Shown: one piece after another, positions 62,594-64,000 of the stretch
Layout of the letters: every line of letters begins with the position of its first letter
How positions within the stretch are numbered: position 1 is the stretch's first letter
DNA from: RHLJ01 sp965601955
Lineage (GTDB): Bacteria > Bacteroidota > Rhodothermia > Balneolales > Balneolaceae
NCBI GenBank assembly: GCA_965601955.1
Contig: OZ271855.1
Coordinates: 992,001-1,056,000 of the forward strand
DNA length: 64,000 bases
Reading direction: 5' to 3'
Notes under the pieces: generated by a model
What the model was told of the DNA's origin: nothing
Databases searched by the model: none
What the model saw: only the letters and a program-made list of their open reading frames with translations
Made by a program: the position numbers and the translations under genes

Positions 62594-64000
62594 TCATTCA
62601 TTTTTTAAACTCTTTACCGGATCCATATGTGCTGCCCGCATAGCTTGTCCGCTTACGGTTACCAGCGCAATGATGAGTGCAATAAGTCCGATTATTGGGA
62701 ATATCCACCAGCTGATTTCTGTTTTATGAGCGAAATCTTTCAGCCATTGATCCATCATAAACCATGAAAAAGGGATAGCTACCAAAAAGCCTATACTAAC
62801 CAGTTTCAAAAGATCGATGCTAATCAGCCTGACAACCTGAGTGATGGAAGCGCCCAATATTTTGCGAATACCAATTTCTTTTGTGCGTTGCGCTACCATA
62901 AAAGCAGTAAGTCCAAAAAGACCAAGGCAACCGATGAAAATGGCTAATCCGGCAAATACAACGAATACTCTAATTAGCTTATCCTCAGCTTCGTATTGAG
63001 CTTTTAATTCATCAGCAAGGAAGGAGTAATCGATTGCCAGAGATGAGAATTGTTTCCATCGTGTTTCGACTTCCTGTACAATCTGAGGGAGATTTGCATT
63101 AGGATTAACCTTTACAGCGATGTATCGGTGAGTTCGAAGCGGACCAAAAAGGGCAACAGGGTACACTTCAGAATGAAGGGACTCATAGTTAAAATCCTTC
63201 AGTACACCGACAATATTATATTCAGTTGTACCTCTCACTAATTTATGTTGAATGGCCTCTTCAGGCGTCCATCCAAACTCTCTTGCCGCTGTTTCATTCA
63301 GCATAACCGCAAACGTATCACTTTCAAAGCTTGTCGAAAAACTCCGGCCAGCAATAACTTCCAGTCCTAGTGTTTCTACATAGTCGAAGTTGACAAATGA
63401 GTAATCAAGATTATGTGCATCAGCATCTGGAGAATCGGGCTGCCACATTGAATTAATAAAAAAGGACCCGGGTACTGAGAACCCTGAGCTTGCATATTCA
63501 ACACCTGAAATTTCTGATAATTCGTTCATGAACACCGTTCGATCTTGGCCGAGAAAGTTCGCTCGATTAATGAGTAGCACATTTTCAGGTTCAAATCCCA
63601 GCCCCGTACTTTTCATGAATTGAATCTGCTTGTAAATAATCGCTGTGCCCGCAAGCAATGCAATAGATATAGTGAACTGAAAGATGACAAGGCCCTTACG
63701 CATTGAACTATTCTTCTGTGGTTTGAACGCCCCTTTCAAGACGTGCGAAGGCTGGAATTGGCTAAGGATAAACGAAGGATAACCACCCGCGATTAGACCG
63801 GTTAGTAACGTGATTATGATGAGCAGAACCAGGTTTTCAAGAGTAAAGAAGTGAGCTATTGAAATTGAAGTTCCGGCTACATCATTAAGAAATGGTAAGG
63901 TGAGATATGTTATTAGTACGGCTAAGAAGGCCGCTACTATAGCCATTAAAACGGATTCCCCAAGAAATTGAAACGCAATTTGAGTGCGGTTTCCCCCCAA
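62594..64000 (-). CDS. ABC-transporter permease of MacB/FtsX type (5' end beyond the window)
   Basis: This is the C-terminal 468 residues of a second permease of the same family. The reading frame enters at base 64000 with LGGNRTQIAFQFLGESVLMA, which is internal to the family, so the true start is upstream of the minus-strand window edge. The remaining half has FtsX-like helices and the motif QRTKEIGIRKILGASITQVV, with the ending HMDPVKSLKNE. Its stop overlaps the possible start of the downstream permease (ATGA), so the genes are co-transcribed and perhaps form a heterodimer. Confidence 0.88.
   Translation of the reverse strand: MGGNRTQIAFQFLGESVLMAIVAAFLAVLITYLTLPFLNDVAGTSISIAHFFTLENLVLLIIITLLTGLIAGGYPSFILSQFQPSHVLKGAFKPQKNSSMRKGLVIFQFTISIALLAGTAIIYKQIQFMKSTGLGFEPENVLLINRANFLGQDRTVFMNELSEISGVEYASSGFSVPGSFFINSMWQPDSPDADAHNLDYSFVNFDYVETLGLEVIAGRSFSTSFESDTFAVMLNETAAREFGWTPEEAIQHKLVRGTTEYNIVGVLKDFNYESLHSEVYPVALFGPLRTHRYIAVKVNPNANLPQIVQEVETRWKQFSSLAIDYSFLADELKAQYEAEDKLIRVFVVFAGLAIFIGCLGLFGLTAFMVAQRTKEIGIRKILGASITQVVRLISIDLLKLVSIGFLVAIPFSWFMMDQWLKDFAHKTEISWWIFPIIGLIALIIALVTVSGQAMRAAHMDPVKSLKNE

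Noticed and set aside
62582..62597. Start of the FtsX-type permease at ATG 62597
   Set aside because: The downstream ATG 62582 has AGGAG at 5 nt spacing and begins directly at the conserved prefix FDLEKEIENW. The 62597 start is kept only as an alternative.

Overview
The window looks like a chromosomal segment from an FCB-group bacterium, most likely a Balneola/Rhodothermota-type relative of Bacteroidota. Five encoded proteins end in a type IX secretion (T9SS) type A sorting domain with the core QNYPNPFNP. There are also PorV/PorQ-type, TonB-dependent and BspA-type surface proteins, a short archaeal-type ProRS, and lipoproteins whose Cys is followed by K/D/S residues. The phylum is inferred from these traits, not from a database search. 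No phage, IS element, CRISPR array or defence locus was found.

Layout. Positions 1-2927 hold the 3' two thirds of rpoC with a clear terminator. Positions 3009-21346 form a glycan-related region. It contains a GH30 lipoprotein and an SGNH hydrolase (+), then a convergent lacI-GH3 pair (-), then a 345-bp divergent control region with two LacI-type operator candidates. Next on the + strand come a CBM-like T9SS surface protein, a hairpin terminator, a TonB-dependent receptor, a 1143-residue T9SS-type protein, a PorV/PorQ-like barrel and a parvulin lipoprotein. The last four are almost gapless and no SusD is present. Positions 21397-29453 (-) carry a YtxH protein and an RND efflux operon with two permeases and one adaptor. 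Positions 29636-32918 (+) carry a small transaldolase and a DUF3160 T9SS protein.

Positions 33040-36938 (-) hold rlpA, crtI, an unassigned lipoprotein and a CIA30 protein. Positions 37083-46137 are mixed housekeeping: rhomboid protease, serC, DUF1015, DUF1844, Nudix, two tandem TonB genes, a VanZ-like gene with no canonical start codon, nnrD/nnrE, proS and tRNA-Met. Positions 46256-50069 are two tandem BspA-type repeat genes with 15 and 17 repeats of about 25 residues. Positions 50208-56683 hold a TM2 protein, a LuxR-type regulator whose receiver domain has lost its phospho-acceptor Asp, a membrane protein, aspS, DUF429, sod, a bacilliredoxin and a single-domain response regulator. Positions 56748-64000 (-) hold an MscS channel, a class-C-like serine hydrolase, a small unknown protein and two MacB/FtsX-type permeases, the last running off the window.

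How the parts may work together (inference). The LacI protein and its two operators probably control both the periplasmic GH3 and the outer-membrane operon. GH30, the CBM-like surface protein and the TonB-dependent receptor would bind, cut and import a beta-glucan-like glycan. The PorV-like protein and the prolyl isomerase beside a T9SS client recall the T9SS translocon, where PorV and a PPIase are partners of SprA. This SusD-less receptor/T9SS client/PorV-like/PPIase cassette is the best candidate for something under-described. The degenerate receiver domain, the VanZ-like gene without a standard start and the BspA repeat pair are the other main points of interest.
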